DNA from: Marinobacter zhanjiangensis
Lineage (GTDB): Bacteria > Pseudomonadota > Gammaproteobacteria > Pseudomonadales > Oleiphilaceae
Reading direction: 5' to 3'
DNA: 64,000 nt
Assembly: GCF_014651935.1 (NCBI RefSeq)
Contig: NZ_BMXV01000001.1
Span: forward strand, 248,001 to 312,000
The stretch's first letter is position 1. Every line of letters starts with the position of its first letter. A model generated the notes under the pieces. It saw nothing but the letters and a program-made list of their open reading frames with translations, ran no database searches and was not told the DNA's origin. Below, one piece after another: positions 1-9,533 of this stretch. Position numbers and translations under genes: made by a program.

Positions 1-122
1 CTGGCGCACGGATTATCGTGACACTGCTGGGCGCCATGCAGACCTACGACCTGAAGCGCGGTGTGGCGTCACTGTGCATTGGCGGGGGCGAGGCAACGGC
101 GATTGCATTGGAACGGCTGTAG
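1..122 (+). CDS. Thiolase (acetyl-CoA acyltransferase), C-terminal end only
   Basis: The reading frame is open from the window edge (frame starting at base 3) and stops at TAG 120-122. The 39 visible residues contain GARIIVTLL and the [17 protein letters not shown] tail. In thiolases this tail carries the second active-site cysteine (the C of CIGGG) that activates CoA or the nucleophile. The gene therefore ends an acyl-CoA thiolase (beta-ketothiolase), fitting the beta-oxidation genes that follow. Chain-length specificity cannot be told from this fragment. It converges on the minus-strand operon that ends at 236. Confidence 0.85.
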   Translation, partial: GARIIVTLLGAMQTYDLKRGVASLCIGGGEATAIALERL

Positions 123-198
123 TATTCCGGGAAGCCAGACAGGGCCTGACTCGTTTTCCAGAGGGCAACGGGGCTTACGCCGGATTACAGGTCTATAT

Positions 199-223
199 CC
201 CCTCCCCCCTCAAGGGCGAGGGG
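199..223. terminator. Possible bidirectional terminator between converging genes
   Basis: Between the thiolase stop (122) and the crotonase stop (236) a C-rich run (CCCCTC, 199-204) can pair with GAGGGG (218-223), with a further CCC/GGG pair inside. There is no clear T-run on either side, so termination is only suggested by position between convergent genes. Confidence 0.3.
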
Positions 224-235
224 CTACCAATAGCC

Positions 236-1060
236 TCACACCTCGGGATTCACAAACGCCGGAGCCCGCTTCTCCAGATTCGCGTACACCGCCTCAACCT
301 GGTTGGCGCTGCCGATGATGCGGTCCTGCTCCCGGGACTCCTCCAGCAGGATGCGGGCGGCGTGCTCCTTCGAGGTGATGGCGCTGTTGAGCATGCGTTT
401 CATGGCGCGGATGGCGTCGGGGCTCTTGCCGGCGATGGTATGGGCCATGGCCAGGGCTTCTTCCCGGGGGTTGCCGCCAACATGGGTGGCAAGGCCCAGA
501 TCGCATGCTTCCTGGCCGGTGAGGATGCGGCCGGTGTAGCACAGCTCCCGGAACACGTCCGGGCGGACCAGTTCGTTCAGCAGCACCATGCCACCCATGT
601 CGGGCACCAGGCCCCATTTCACTTCCATCACCGCCCACTGGGAGTCCGGCGTGGCATAGCGGATGTCCGCGCCCAGGGCCACCTGCAGCCCGCCACCAAA
701 GCAGACCCCATGCACGGCGGCAATGACCGGCACCGGCACTTCCCGCCACACCATGGCCACGTACTGGGCCAGGTTCGAAGCGCCGTGGGTGCGGGGCTCA
801 AGGCCATTGCCGCTAACACCAGCACCACCACCCTCGGCCATTTTCGAGAAATTCCCCATATCCAGGCCGGCACAGAAGCAGCGGCCTTCACCGCTGATCA
901 CCACCGCCCGCAGGGTGGGGTCTTTCTTGAGCTCTTCGCCGACGTTGGCCAGGTTGTTGAACATGCCGGTATCCAACGCGTTCATCTTGTCGGGGCGGTT
1001 CAGGCGGATCTCGACCACGCCTTCATGTTCGGTGCGGATGACCTGTACGGTTTCAGACAT
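236..1060 (-). CDS. Crotonase-family protein, dienoyl-CoA isomerase-like
   Basis: This 274-residue enoyl-CoA hydratase/isomerase family protein is cytosolic and acts on acyl-CoA intermediates. The oxyanion-hole segments are CAGLD (63-67) and FGGGLQ (121-126). The usual hydratase glutamate after GGG is replaced by Gln. Glu146 and Asp154 (in MEVKWGLVPDMGG) align by motif with the acid pair of delta3,5-delta2,4-dienoyl-CoA isomerases, preceded by a matching DIRY segment. It is last in the minus-strand operon, downstream of a dienoyl-CoA-reductase-like SDR, which fits a role in unsaturated fatty acyl-CoA processing (inference). The start at 1060 is chosen because GAGGAAG precedes it; a longer upstream frame lacks family sequence. 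Confidence 0.85.
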   Translation of the reverse strand: MSETVQVIRTEHEGVVEIRLNRPDKMNALDTGMFNNLANVGEELKKDPTLRAVVISGEGRCFCAGLDMGNFSKMAEGGGAGVSGNGLEPRTHGASNLAQYVAMVWREVPVPVIAAVHGVCFGGGLQVALGADIRYATPDSQWAVMEVKWGLVPDMGGMVLLNELVRPDVFRELCYTGRILTGQEACDLGLATHVGGNPREEALAMAHTIAGKSPDAIRAMKRMLNSAITSKEHAARILLEESREQDRIIGSANQVEAVYANLEKRAPAFVNPEV

Positions 1061-1089
1061 AGTGACTTCCTCGATAACAGCTGGCCCGC

Positions 1090-1977
1090 TCAGGTGGAGC
1101 GTTTGGCCTTGTCCTGGTTGTTGATGGCGGAAATTGCCTCCCGGGCACGCCGCCATTCGTCGTCGCCCCAGGCTGACAGGGCGGTGAAGTTACCGCCATC
1201 CGCCTGATACTGGCCACCATCGATGGCGATGGTCTGACCGTTGACGTATTCGGCACCCGGGCCCAGCAGGAACACCGCCAGATTGGCCAGTTCCGGATGA
1301 CGGCCCGGGCGTCCCATGGGGCTGTCACCCAGGTCCATTTCCCCCAGCGGGCCCAGGCGCTTGCTCATGCCTTCGGTGGGGAACAGGCCCGGTGCGATGG
1401 CGTTGAGGCGGATACCACGGTTGCCCCACTCTACCGCAAGTGACTGGGTCATGGCATTAATCCCGGCCTTGGACATGGCCGAGGGCACCACGAACGGAGA
1501 CCCGTTCCAGACCCAGGTGGTGACGATAGACACCACCGACGCCGGCTTGCCCTCCGCCAGCCAGCGTTTGCCACAGCTCTGGGTGACCAGAAAGCTGCCC
1601 CGGAACACGATATTGGCCACCGCATCAAAGGCCCGGTGGGATAGATCCTCGGTACGACTGACGAAGTTGCCGGCGGCATTGTTGATCAGACCGGTAAGGG
1701 CGCCGCCGTCGTCCCATATTTTCTGGACCATCTCGTCGATGGCCTCGGGGCTGCGGATATCACAGGGAATGGGGGTCACCCTGCCGCCGTGGCGCCAGGT
1801 CAGCGCTTCGGCGGTTTCTTCCAGCACGCTGCCCCGGCGACCACAGATATACACATGGGCTCCGAGAATCAGGCAGGCTTCCGCCATTTCCTTGCCCAGG
1901 CCGGTACCGCCACCGGTTATCAGGATACGCTCACCGTTCAGGAGCCCTTCGCGATACATCAGTTCTTCTGCTTTCAT
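1090..1977 (-). CDS. SDR oxidoreductase, 2,4-dienoyl-CoA reductase-like
   Basis: This 295-residue short-chain dehydrogenase has the Rossmann glycine motif TGGGTGLGK near residues 21-29 and the NNAAGNF loop that binds NAD(P)H. The place of the classical YxxxK dyad reads SAMSKAG: the lysine is kept and the tyrosine is missing. That pattern is known in the mitochondrial/peroxisomal type 2,4-dienoyl-CoA reductases, which use a different tyrosine. The C-terminal IDGGQYQADGG is typical of the SDR fold. It lies between two crotonases and overlaps the upstream one by 4 bases (ATGA), so they are translationally coupled. Another acyl-CoA reductase activity is possible. Confidence 0.85.
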   Translation of the reverse strand: MKAEELMYREGLLNGERILITGGGTGLGKEMAEACLILGAHVYICGRRGSVLEETAEALTWRHGGRVTPIPCDIRSPEAIDEMVQKIWDDGGALTGLINNAAGNFVSRTEDLSHRAFDAVANIVFRGSFLVTQSCGKRWLAEGKPASVVSIVTTWVWNGSPFVVPSAMSKAGINAMTQSLAVEWGNRGIRLNAIAPGLFPTEGMSKRLGPLGEMDLGDSPMGRPGRHPELANLAVFLLGPGAEYVNGQTIAIDGGQYQADGGNFTALSAWGDDEWRRAREAISAINNQDKAKRST

Positions 1978-2789
1978 GATTGTTCTCCTTCGGGCCCATA
2001 GCGGGGTTCACGTTTCTCCAGGAAAGCGCTCACACCCTCCCGGAAGTCATCGTCCTGGATGCACAGAATCTGATTGCGATCTTCCAGTGCCACCACCGCC
2101 TCCAGACTCTGTGCATCAATGGCCAGGCCCAGGGCTTCCTTGGTCAGCCTCAGGGCCACAGGCGTTGCCCGAAGCATGTCGGCCACCAGTCCTTCGGCGT
2201 GTGTTTCCAGTTCCTCCAGCGGTGCCACCATGCTGGTCAGCCCCAGTTCCCGGGCCCGTTCGGCGTCCATGAAGCGACCGGTGAGCAGGTACTCAGCCGC
2301 CACGGAGCTGCCCACCATCCGCGGCAGGAAGTAGCTCACCCCCACATCACAGCCACTGATCCCCAGTTTGATGAAGGCCGCATTCAGTCGGGCGTCAGGT
2401 GTCAGCAGGCGAATATCGCTGGCAAGGGCGATGGCAAAGCCGCCGCCACTGGCGGCGCCCTGAACAATGCTGATAATGGGCTGGGGGCAACGCCGCATGG
2501 CCACCATAATGTCCCGTACCGCCCGCTGCTCGTCCAGGGCACCGCCTACCCTCGGGTTGATGGGGGTTTGCGCCTGTTCCTTGAGATCCAGCCCGGCACA
2601 GAAAGCCCGGCCCTCCGCGCCCAGGACGACAACACGGATATCGCGGCGGTAGTAGAGCTCACTGAAATAGCGACGCAGGGCCTGGACCAGCGGGCGATCG
2701 AGGGCGTTAAGGGCATCCGGCCGGGCCAGCGTGACGCGGGCCACGCCGCCGGACTCTTCGATCTTCAGGGATGGGGGCAGATCAGACAT
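1974..2789 (-). CDS. Enoyl-CoA hydratase/isomerase family protein
   Basis: This 271-residue crotonase has the oxyanion-hole motifs FCAGLDL and AASGGGFAIAL. The catalytic region reads KLGISGCDVGVSYFLPR, with Asp where hydratases carry Glu, so simple crotonyl-CoA hydration is doubtful and isomerase or another CoA chemistry is possible. The start at 2789 (MSDLPPSL) follows GAGGAA; the longer frame to 2831 has no family similarity. It is the first gene after a 209-base gap and overlaps the SDR gene by ATGA. Confidence 0.82.
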   Translation of the reverse strand: MSDLPPSLKIEESGGVARVTLARPDALNALDRPLVQALRRYFSELYYRRDIRVVVLGAEGRAFCAGLDLKEQAQTPINPRVGGALDEQRAVRDIMVAMRRCPQPIISIVQGAASGGGFAIALASDIRLLTPDARLNAAFIKLGISGCDVGVSYFLPRMVGSSVAAEYLLTGRFMDAERARELGLTSMVAPLEELETHAEGLVADMLRATPVALRLTKEALGLAIDAQSLEAVVALEDRNQILCIQDDDFREGVSAFLEKREPRYGPEGEQS

Positions 2790-2956
2790 AAACGGCTTCC
2801 TCGCCAACGGGCGCGGCAACGGGTCGCGCACCAGTTTATGGAGTGTTCATATCATGATCATTTGGTAAGCAAGGTCACACATCGTCGGAACGGACGAACC
2901 GGCAGGGCGGGAGAGAATTTGTGACAAAAGTGCCTCTTCCATGAGGCAGGACGATG

Positions 2957-2996
2957 GGTGACCCTTCCGGTTCTATCGCCAACCGGACGGGTCACC
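2957..2996 (-). terminator. Strong hairpin just after the acyl-CoA dehydrogenase gene
   Basis: Arms 2957-2972 and 2981-2996 pair at 15 of 16 positions with an 8-base loop. The hairpin begins two bases beyond the acyl-CoA dehydrogenase stop codon. It has no following T-run on the minus strand, so it may act as an mRNA 3'-end stabiliser or a Rho-linked end. It divides the operon into an mms part and a downstream crotonase/SDR part. Confidence 0.5.
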
Positions 2997-2998
2997 GG

Positions 2999-4147
2999 TC
3001 AGAGCAGGTTCTTCAGCTCCCGGGCGATCAGCAGGCGCTGCACCTCGCTGGTCCCTTCGTAGATCTGGGTGATGCGGGCATCCCGGTACAGGCGCTCCAC
3101 GCCGTAGTCTTCCAGGTAGCCGTAGCCGCCGTGGATCTGGATGGCGTGGGAGCAGACTTCCTCCGACAGCTCGCTGGCAAACAGCTTGGCCTGGGAGGCC
3201 TCGGAAAGGCAGGGCTGACCGGCGGTTTTCAGGCGGGCGGCGTGAACCACCAGCAAGCGGGCCGCATTGAGGCGGGTGTGCATGTCCGCCAGCATGTTGG
3301 CTATGCTCTGATGCTCGGTGAGCGGCACGCCGAACTGCTGCCGCTCGCGGGCGTATTTCAGGGCCGCCTCGAAAGCAGCTCGGGCCACGCCCACCGCCTG
3401 AGCGGCAATGCCGATACGGCCCCCTTCCAGGTTGGACAGGGCGATGTTCAGGCCCTTGCCCCGCTGCCCCAGCAGGTTCTCTTCGGGTATGCGGCAGTTC
3501 TCGAGGGTGATGGCGCAAGTGTCGGAACCACGGATACCCAGCTTGTGCTCCATCCGGTCCACTCGGAAGCCGGGGTTGTCGGTGGGCACGAGAAAGGCAG
3601 ACAGCCCCCGTTTGCCCTGGTCCGGGTCGGTAACCGCGAACACCACTGCCAGGCCGGCACGCTTGCCGTTGGTGACGAATTGCTTGGCGCCGTTGAGTAC
3701 CCATTCACCGTCCTTCAGCTCGGCCCGGGTCTTCAGGTTATGGGCCTCGGAACCGGCCTGGGGCTCCGTCAGGCAGAAGCAGCCGATGGTCTGGCCGCTG
3801 GCCAGGAAAGGCAGCCAGCGTTCTTTCTGTTCCTCGGTGCCATAGTTGAGCACCGGCGAGCAGCCCACGGAGTTGTGCACGCTCATCAGGGTGCTGGTGG
3901 CGCAGCAGCCCGCTGCCACTTCCTCCACGGCGAGGCAGTAAGCGACATAATCCACGAAACTGCCGCCCCACTCCTCCGGCACCACCATGCCCAACAGGCC
4001 CAGTTCGCCCATCTGCCGGATCACGGCGTCGTCTATGTAACCGGATTTGTCCCATCCCGCGGCCCTGGGGGCCAGTTCGCTCTGGGCAAACTGGCGGGCC
4101 ATGTCGCGGATCATCCGCTGGTCTTCATTGAACTCGATATCCTGCAT
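2999..4147 (-). CDS. Acyl-CoA dehydrogenase, probably isobutyryl-CoA dehydrogenase
   Basis: This 382-residue FAD enzyme introduces the alpha-beta double bond into acyl-CoA and passes electrons to ETF. It has the FAD/substrate loop [12 protein letters not shown], the ERQQFG region, the FAD-contacting [12 protein letters not shown] and the catalytic base Glu364 in YEGTSEVQ. Length and motifs are those of ordinary short/branched-chain homotetrameric enzymes. Its place in an operon with mmsA, mmsB and 3-hydroxyisobutyryl-CoA hydrolase suggests isobutyryl-CoA oxidation in valine breakdown. That substrate is inferred from context; 2-methylbutyryl-CoA or short straight chains remain possible. Confidence 0.88.
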   Translation of the reverse strand: MQDIEFNEDQRMIRDMARQFAQSELAPRAAGWDKSGYIDDAVIRQMGELGLLGMVVPEEWGGSFVDYVAYCLAVEEVAAGCCATSTLMSVHNSVGCSPVLNYGTEEQKERWLPFLASGQTIGCFCLTEPQAGSEAHNLKTRAELKDGEWVLNGAKQFVTNGKRAGLAVVFAVTDPDQGKRGLSAFLVPTDNPGFRVDRMEHKLGIRGSDTCAITLENCRIPEENLLGQRGKGLNIALSNLEGGRIGIAAQAVGVARAAFEAALKYARERQQFGVPLTEHQSIANMLADMHTRLNAARLLVVHAARLKTAGQPCLSEASQAKLFASELSEEVCSHAIQIHGGYGYLEDYGVERLYRDARITQIYEGTSEVQRLLIARELKNLL

Positions 4148-4214
4148 GGCGGTGTCTCTTGTTGTGCTCGTCCGATTCCGAAAGGTCAGTTATTGCCCGA
4201 CACTGGCATAACCC

Positions 4215-5267
4215 TTAGCCGCCTGCCTCGTCGAAAAAGACGGAAACGTGTTCCGGTCTCAGGTCATCAATACTGGCCACCCGCCAGTTCGGCGACTTGT
4301 CCTTGTCCACGATGAGCGCCCGGATCCCCTCGACCATGTCGCCGTGATCAAACCACTGGTAATCCAGAGCCAGCTCCAGGGCGAACGCCTGCTCCAGTGA
4401 AAGATCGCGGCCCCGGCGCACCAGCTCCAGGGCCACCGCCATGCCAAGGGGCGAGCGCCCTTCAACGGCAGCGAGGGTGTCTTTCGCCCAGTCGGCGTAG
4501 TCCGGCCGCTGCTCCTGGCGCAGGGAGTCCCGCACCTCCCGTAGGGTCGGTTTGGAAAAATGCTCATTGATGACCGGCTGGAGCCGTGCCAGGCGCGACT
4601 CCCCCGGGTCAGCCAGAACGGCGGACAATCCGGCCTTCAGGCTGTCATCGCTGGCGGCGTCCACGCTGTCCAGGGTCGCATCCATGGCGGCAAAGTGTTC
4701 GTCCGGCACATAGAGGTCCGCCAGCCCGGCGTAGAGGGCGTCAGCCGCGTTCAGCTGGCTGCCGGTCACCGACAGGTATTCCCCCAACCGGCCAGGCAGC
4801 CGGCCGAGAAAATACGTCGCGCCCACATCCGGAAAATAGCCGATGCCGGTCTCCGGCATGGCCAGCCGTGCCCGGTCGCTGACGATGCGAAGGCTGGCGC
4901 CCTGGAAGACCCCCATGCCGCCGCCCATGACGATGCCGTTGACCAGTGCCATGACCGGCTTGGGATACTGGTGGATCGCCTGGTCGAGGGCATACTCCTC
5001 CTCGAAGAACACCCGGTGCAGGGTCTCGCCGGAGTGGTAGCTGTCGTACAGCGCCCGGATATCGCCGCCGGCACAGAAGGCCTTCTCGCCAGCCCCCGTG
5101 AACACCACCGCATCAATGGCGCCGTCTGTGGCCCAGTCATCCAGTTGCCGGTGAATCGTCTGCACCATGCCCAGGGTCAGGGCGTTCAGCCCCTTGGGTC
5201 GGTTCAGGATCAGGTACCCGTAACGGCCCCTGACCTCGACAATTACTTCTGGCTGGTTGTCACTCAT
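4215..5267 (-). CDS. 3-hydroxyisobutyryl-CoA hydrolase
   Basis: This 350-residue crotonase-superfamily protein releases 3-hydroxyisobutyrate from its CoA ester in valine degradation. It carries CAGGDI (65-70), GGGMG (115-119) and PETGIGYFPDVGA, with Glu139 and Asp147 at the positions used by the hydrolase rather than hydratase branch. The extra C-terminal segment (about 90 residues beyond a normal hydratase) is typical of this subfamily. Its start overlaps the end of mmsB by four bases (ATGA), so product 3-hydroxyisobutyrate can pass to the next enzyme made from the same message. Confidence 0.92.
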   Translation of the reverse strand: MSDNQPEVIVEVRGRYGYLILNRPKGLNALTLGMVQTIHRQLDDWATDGAIDAVVFTGAGEKAFCAGGDIRALYDSYHSGETLHRVFFEEEYALDQAIHQYPKPVMALVNGIVMGGGMGVFQGASLRIVSDRARLAMPETGIGYFPDVGATYFLGRLPGRLGEYLSVTGSQLNAADALYAGLADLYVPDEHFAAMDATLDSVDAASDDSLKAGLSAVLADPGESRLARLQPVINEHFSKPTLREVRDSLRQEQRPDYADWAKDTLAAVEGRSPLGMAVALELVRRGRDLSLEQAFALELALDYQWFDHGDMVEGIRALIVDKDKSPNWRVASIDDLRPEHVSVFFDEAGG

Positions 5268-6157
5268 TCCTCATCCTTCATATAGCGCTTGATGATGGCC
5301 GAGAAATCCAGGTGGCCATGCCCTTCAAAACTCATGGACTGGTACAGCTGCTGGGCCAGACCACCCATCACCACCGGCTGGCCGCTGGCCTTCGCCGCTT
5401 CGGTGGCCAGGCCCAGATCCTTGATCATCAGGTCCATGCCGAAGCCACCGGAATAGCCACGGTTGGAGGGGGCCGTCTCGATCACCCCCGGGTAGGGGTT
5501 GTAGGTGTCGGTGCTCCAGCAGCGACCACTGGAAGTATTGATGACCCCCGCCAGCACTTCCGGGTCCATACCCATGGATACGCCCAGGGTCATGGCCTCG
5601 GCGGCACCAATCATGGAGATACCCAGCAGCATGTTGTTGGCCATCTTGGCCACCTGGCCATTACCGGCGCCGCCGCAGTGGACGATGTTCTTGCCCATGG
5701 TCTCCAGCACCGGGCGGGCGAAGGCAAACTCCTGATCCTCGCCACCCACCATAAAGGTCAGTGTGCCCGCCTGGGCACCGCCGGTACCCCCGGACACCGG
5801 CGCGTCCAGCATGGGGTTACCCTGGGCCGTCGCCTTCGCGGCCACATCCCGGGCGGTCATGGGGTCGATGGTGGAGCTATCGACCAGGTGAACGCCTTTG
5901 GGGACGTGGGCCAGTAGTCCGTCGTCTTCCAGGTAAACCCCTTTCACATGGCGGGCCGCCGGCAGCATGGTGATGATCAGTTCGGCACCGCAACGGGCCA
6001 CGGTGGCAATATCTGCCGCTGCCGTGGCACCCTCGGAGGCCGCCTTGTCGACCACACTCTGTACCAGGTCAAATACCGTCAGTTCGTGACCTGCCTTCAG
6101 CAGGTTGCTGGCCATGGGCGCGCCCATGTTGCCCAGGCCGATGAATCCGATTTTCAT
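5264..6157 (-). CDS. mmsB: 3-hydroxyisobutyrate dehydrogenase
   Basis: This 297-residue beta-hydroxyacid dehydrogenase oxidises 3-hydroxyisobutyrate to methylmalonate semialdehyde with NAD+. It begins with the Rossmann signature FIGLGNMG (5-12). The family substrate motif DSSTIDP (93-99) and the APVSGGTGGA segment follow, and the catalytic Lys171 sits in GQVAKMANN. The full length is the family norm. It is flanked by the hydrolase that makes its substrate and by mmsA, which uses its product. Confidence 0.95.
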   Translation of the reverse strand: MKIGFIGLGNMGAPMASNLLKAGHELTVFDLVQSVVDKAASEGATAAADIATVARCGAELIITMLPAARHVKGVYLEDDGLLAHVPKGVHLVDSSTIDPMTARDVAAKATAQGNPMLDAPVSGGTGGAQAGTLTFMVGGEDQEFAFARPVLETMGKNIVHCGGAGNGQVAKMANNMLLGISMIGAAEAMTLGVSMGMDPEVLAGVINTSSGRCWSTDTYNPYPGVIETAPSNRGYSGGFGMDLMIKDLGLATEAAKASGQPVVMGGLAQQLYQSMSFEGHGHLDFSAIIKRYMKDEE

Positions 6158-6199
6158 ATTGAAGCCTCCAATTTTGTTGTTGTCCGGGGCGTTGCTGGC

Positions 6200-6973
6200 T
6201 TACTGGTGCTTGAAGTCCGGCTTGCGTTTCTCCACAAAGGCATTCATGCCTTCCTTCTGGTCATGGGTGGCAAAGATGGCATGGAAGATCCGCCGCTCGA
6301 AACGCACACCTTCCGCCAGGCTGGTCTCGAACACCCGGTTTACGGCTTCCTTGGTCATCATGGTGCTGGGCAGGGACTTTTCGGCAATGGTGGTGGCGGC
6401 CTTGAGGGTTTCCTCCAGCAACTGGTCCACCGGGAAAACCTGGGCCACCAGGCCGGCGGTTTCCGCTTCCTTCGCATCCATCTGGCGACCGGTGAGGCAC
6501 ATTTCCATGGCCTTGGCCTTGCCCAGGGCCCGGGTCAGGCGCTGGGTGCCACCGATCCCCGGCAGCACACCCAGGTTGATTTCCGGCTGGCCAAAACGGG
6601 CGTTATCGCCGGCGTAGATAAAGTCACACATCAGTGCCAGCTCACAGCCGCCGCCCAGAGCGAAGCCGGCCACGGCGGCAATCATCGGCTTGCGGCGCTG
6701 GCCAATGCGGTCCGCCTGGGCGAAGAAGTCATCCAGGTAGATCTGGGGGTATTCCAGTACCGACATCTCCTTGATGTCGGCGCCGGCGGCAAAGGCCTTC
6801 TCGGAGCCGGCCAGCACGATGCAGCCGATATCCGGGTTGCGCTCATACTCATCCAGCGCCAGGTTCAGTTCCTCGATCAACTGGCTGTTGAGGGCATTCA
6901 GGGCCTTGGGCCGGTTCAGGGTAATGAGGCCAACCCGGCCTTTCACCTCGGTAACAATCGTGTCATAAGCCAT
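6200..6973 (-). CDS. Enoyl-CoA hydratase (short-chain crotonase)
   Basis: This 257-residue hydratase adds water to trans-2-enoyl-CoA. Both catalytic glutamates are present: Glu111 in [11 protein letters not shown] and Glu131 in [18 protein letters not shown]. The oxyanion hole is formed by FAAGADI and FALGGG. It is a textbook short-chain enoyl-CoA hydratase and probably hydrates methacrylyl-CoA here, because it sits between mmsA and mmsB. It could also serve general beta-oxidation. Confidence 0.92.
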   Translation of the reverse strand: MAYDTIVTEVKGRVGLITLNRPKALNALNSQLIEELNLALDEYERNPDIGCIVLAGSEKAFAAGADIKEMSVLEYPQIYLDDFFAQADRIGQRRKPMIAAVAGFALGGGCELALMCDFIYAGDNARFGQPEINLGVLPGIGGTQRLTRALGKAKAMEMCLTGRQMDAKEAETAGLVAQVFPVDQLLEETLKAATTIAEKSLPSTMMTKEAVNRVFETSLAEGVRFERRIFHAIFATHDQKEGMNAFVEKRKPDFKHQ

Positions 6974-6988
6974 AACGTGTCTCCTCGC

Positions 6989-8494
6989 CTACCGCAGGTT
7001 GATGGTGGTATTCACGGAACCGACCTGCTCGTCCTCATCGAACCAGCGGGAGGTGACGGTCTTGGTCTGGGTGTAGAACTGCACCACCTGCTTGCCATAG
7101 GGGCCCAGGTCACCAAGCTTCGAACCCCGGGAACCGGTGAAGGAGAAGTAGGGCACAGGCACGGGAATGGGCACGTTGATACCCACCTGACCCACGTCGA
7201 TATGCTCCTGGAAACGATGGGCCGCGGCCCCGGAGCGGGTAAAAATGGCGGTACCGTTGCCGTTGGGGTTGGCGTTGACCAGGTCGATGGCCTCATCCAG
7301 GGTTTCCGCTTCCAGCACGCACAGCACCGGCCCGAAGATCTCTTCCCTGTAGATGGCCATGTCCGGGGTAACACCGGAGAACAGGGTAGGCCCGATGAAG
7401 CTGCCTTTCTCGTATCCCCGCACGCTGACATCACGACCATCCAGTACCAGCTTGGCGCCTTCACTGACACCCTGCTGGACCAGGCCTGTCACCCGCTCCA
7501 GTGCCTGGGGTGTGATCAGCGGGCCAATATCGGTGCCATCCTCGGTACCGGCATTGACGTTCAGCTTCTCCGCCCGGCGGGCCAGTTCCGGCAGCCAGTT
7601 TCGGGCCTCGCCCACCAGCACCAGGGCCGACACCGCCATACAGCGCTGGCCGGCGGCGCCAAAGCAGGAGCCCACCAGGGCATTGAGAGTCTGTTCCTTG
7701 TTGGCATCGGGCATCACCACCGCGTGGTTCTTGGCGCCCATCATGCACTGCACCCGCTTGCCCGCCTCGGAGGCACGGTTATACACATGGGTGCCCACCG
7801 GGGTGGAGCCCACGAACGACACCGCCTTGATATCCGGGTGATCGCAGATGCCATTCACCATATCCGGGCCGCCATGGACCACGTTGAGCACGCCCCTGGG
7901 GATGCCCGCCTCCACGGCCAGTTCCACCAGCCGCATGGTGACCATGGGGTCACGCTCTGACGGCTTGAGCACAAAGGTATTCCCGGTGGCGATGGCCATG
8001 GGGAACATCCACAGTGGAATCATGGCCGGGAAGTTGAACGGGGTGATGCCGGCACAGACACCGATGGGCTGGCGCAGGGTGTAGGTGTCCACATCACCGG
8101 CCACATTGTTGGCGTACTCGCCCATCTGCAACGTGCCAACACTGGCCGCGTGTTCGACCACTTCCAGCCCCCGGAACACATCCCCTTCCGCGTCGGGCAG
8201 CGTCTTGCCCTGCTCGGCGGTGAGAGTGGCCGCCAGTTCCTTCATATTCTCGCGGATCAGTTGCTGGTACTTGAGAAAGATACGGGAACGGACTCCGATG
8301 GGTGTCTTTCGCCAGCTTTTGAAGGCTTCATTCGCCGCACTGACCGCGGCCTCCAGCTCCTCCGTCGTGGCAAAAGGCACCCGTGCCAGCACTTCCTGGG
8401 TGGCCGGGTTGGTGATATCCCGCCACTCACTGGTCTTCGATTCAACAAATTCGCCGTCAATCAGCAGTTTGACGCTTGGCACCTGTGTACTCAT
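6989..8494 (-). CDS. mmsA: Methylmalonate-semialdehyde dehydrogenase (CoA-acylating)
   Basis: This 501-residue aldehyde dehydrogenase converts methylmalonate semialdehyde to propionyl-CoA using NAD+ and CoA. FNFP (153-156) and the NAD-binding SFVGSTPVG are present, and the nucleophilic Cys285 lies in GAAGQRCM. The segment [15 protein letters not shown] is typical of the CoA-acylating branch, which lacks the usual general-base glutamate there. The start at 8494 is set by GGAGAG upstream and by the family N-terminus; the frame continues to 8773 but that part overlaps the divergent LysR gene. It is first in the valine operon. Confidence 0.94.
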   Translation of the reverse strand: MSTQVPSVKLLIDGEFVESKTSEWRDITNPATQEVLARVPFATTEELEAAVSAANEAFKSWRKTPIGVRSRIFLKYQQLIRENMKELAATLTAEQGKTLPDAEGDVFRGLEVVEHAASVGTLQMGEYANNVAGDVDTYTLRQPIGVCAGITPFNFPAMIPLWMFPMAIATGNTFVLKPSERDPMVTMRLVELAVEAGIPRGVLNVVHGGPDMVNGICDHPDIKAVSFVGSTPVGTHVYNRASEAGKRVQCMMGAKNHAVVMPDANKEQTLNALVGSCFGAAGQRCMAVSALVLVGEARNWLPELARRAEKLNVNAGTEDGTDIGPLITPQALERVTGLVQQGVSEGAKLVLDGRDVSVRGYEKGSFIGPTLFSGVTPDMAIYREEIFGPVLCVLEAETLDEAIDLVNANPNGNGTAIFTRSGAAAHRFQEHIDVGQVGINVPIPVPVPYFSFTGSRGSKLGDLGPYGKQVVQFYTQTKTVTSRWFDEDEQVGSVNTTINLR

Positions 8495-8524
8495 GGGGGC
8501 TCTCCGGTGTTGTTCTTGTAGTGA

Positions 8525-8571
8525 CTTTGAAAAATGACGCTCCCCGGATAGTAGCAGTGCATTTTTCAAAG
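8525..8571. promoter_or_regulatory. Inverted-repeat operator in the mmsA/LysR intergenic region
   Basis: A perfect 12-bp inverted repeat (CTTTGAAAAATG at 8525-8536 and CATTTTTCAAAG at 8560-8571) is separated by 23 bases between the divergent LysR and mmsA genes. A further AAAAATG half-site lies at about 8601-8607. LysR proteins usually bind such paired sites between divergent genes. The right arm falls in the spacer of the proposed mmsA promoter and the left arm near its start point. Confidence 0.6.
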
Positions 8572-8577
8572 CTACAA
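8548..8577 (-). promoter_or_regulatory. Candidate sigma-70 promoter for mmsA
   Basis: Read on the minus strand, TTGTAG (8577-8572) and TACTAT (8553-8548) stand 18 bases apart, a fair match to -35/-10 boxes. They lie within the 12-bp inverted repeat proposed as the LysR operator, about 55 bases from the mmsA start. Confidence 0.4.
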
Positions 8578-8627
8578 TGGCGCTTGATGCAACGCCGTTC
8601 TGCAAAAATGCACAAGGTGAGCAATAA

Positions 8628-9533
8628 ATGGACTGGGACAACCTGAAATTCTTCCTGGAACTGAGCCGGGCCGGCAAGCTGACAGCGGCAGCCCGCCGTA
8701 TGGGCGTGGACCACACCACCGTGTCACGGCGCATCCACGCCCTTGAGAAAAGCCTGGGCATGACCCTGTTCATCCGCGAGCAGACCGGCTACAGCCTTAC
8801 CGAAGCGGGACGACAACTGCTGCCCCAGGTGGAGCAGATGGAAAGCGCCAGCGTGCGCATCGAACAGAGCCTGCCGGAAGCGGACGAGCAGCTCTCCGGC
8901 CAGGTTCGCATCGGCGCCACCGAAGGCTATGGCACCATCATGCTGGGCCGGGAACTGGGCCACCTCATCCGCCGCTACCCTCACCTGCACCTGGACCTGC
9001 TGGCCATGCCCCGGGCCCTGCGACTGTCCCGCCATGAGGCGGACATTGTCATCACCCTGGAGCGCCCCGAACGGGGGCCGTTCATCGTCACCAAACTCAC
9101 CGACTATGTGCTCAGGCTCTACGCCAGCCGGGAGTACCTGGAGAACCACGGTCCCATCCGTCACCGCAACCAGCTCGGCAAGCACCGGTTTGTCAGCTAT
9201 GTGGACGACATGGTGTTCAGCCGGGAGCTGCTGTTTCTGAACGAAATCGCCGGCTCCGGCGAGGTCAACATCCGCAGCACCAGCGTACTGGCCCAGCAGG
9301 AAGCCATCGCCACCGGCGCTGGCATCGGCATACTGCCCGCCTTCTCCGCCGACATCGATGACCGCCTGCAAGTGGTCCTGCCGGATCAGATCCGCTTTAT
9401 CCGGACCTTCTGGATGCTGATGCCGGAAGAACTGCGCCACATCGCCCGTATGCGGGTGACCTGGGATTTTCTGAGGGAGCGGGCCGAGGAGAATCGGGGC
9501 CGGTTGATGGCGACACCCTCTGCCGGCCAATGA
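8628..9533 (+). CDS. LysR-family transcriptional regulator of the mms operon
   Basis: This 301-residue protein has an N-terminal winged helix-turn-helix (about 1-60, with [24 protein letters not shown]) followed by a periplasmic-binding-protein-like effector domain. It is transcribed divergently from mmsA with 133 bases between the starts and a 12-bp inverted repeat in that gap. It is therefore likely to control the valine operon and its own expression (inference). AAGGTGAG precedes the start. Classical Pseudomonas mms operons use an AraC-type MmsR, so LysR control here is a variation. Confidence 0.88.
   Translation: MDWDNLKFFLELSRAGKLTAAARRMGVDHTTVSRRIHALEKSLGMTLFIREQTGYSLTEAGRQLLPQVEQMESASVRIEQSLPEADEQLSGQVRIGATEGYGTIMLGRELGHLIRRYPHLHLDLLAMPRALRLSRHEADIVITLERPERGPFIVTKLTDYVLRLYASREYLENHGPIRHRNQLGKHRFVSYVDDMVFSRELLFLNEIAGSGEVNIRSTSVLAQQEAIATGAGIGILPAFSADIDDRLQVVLPDQIRFIRTFWMLMPEELRHIARMRVTWDFLRERAEENRGRLMATPSAGQ

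Noticed and set aside
5948..7960. 670-codon plus-strand frame across mmsB, the hydratase and mmsA
   Set aside because: Antisense shadow of three genes with complete catalytic motifs; its own sequence is low-complexity His/Gly-rich.
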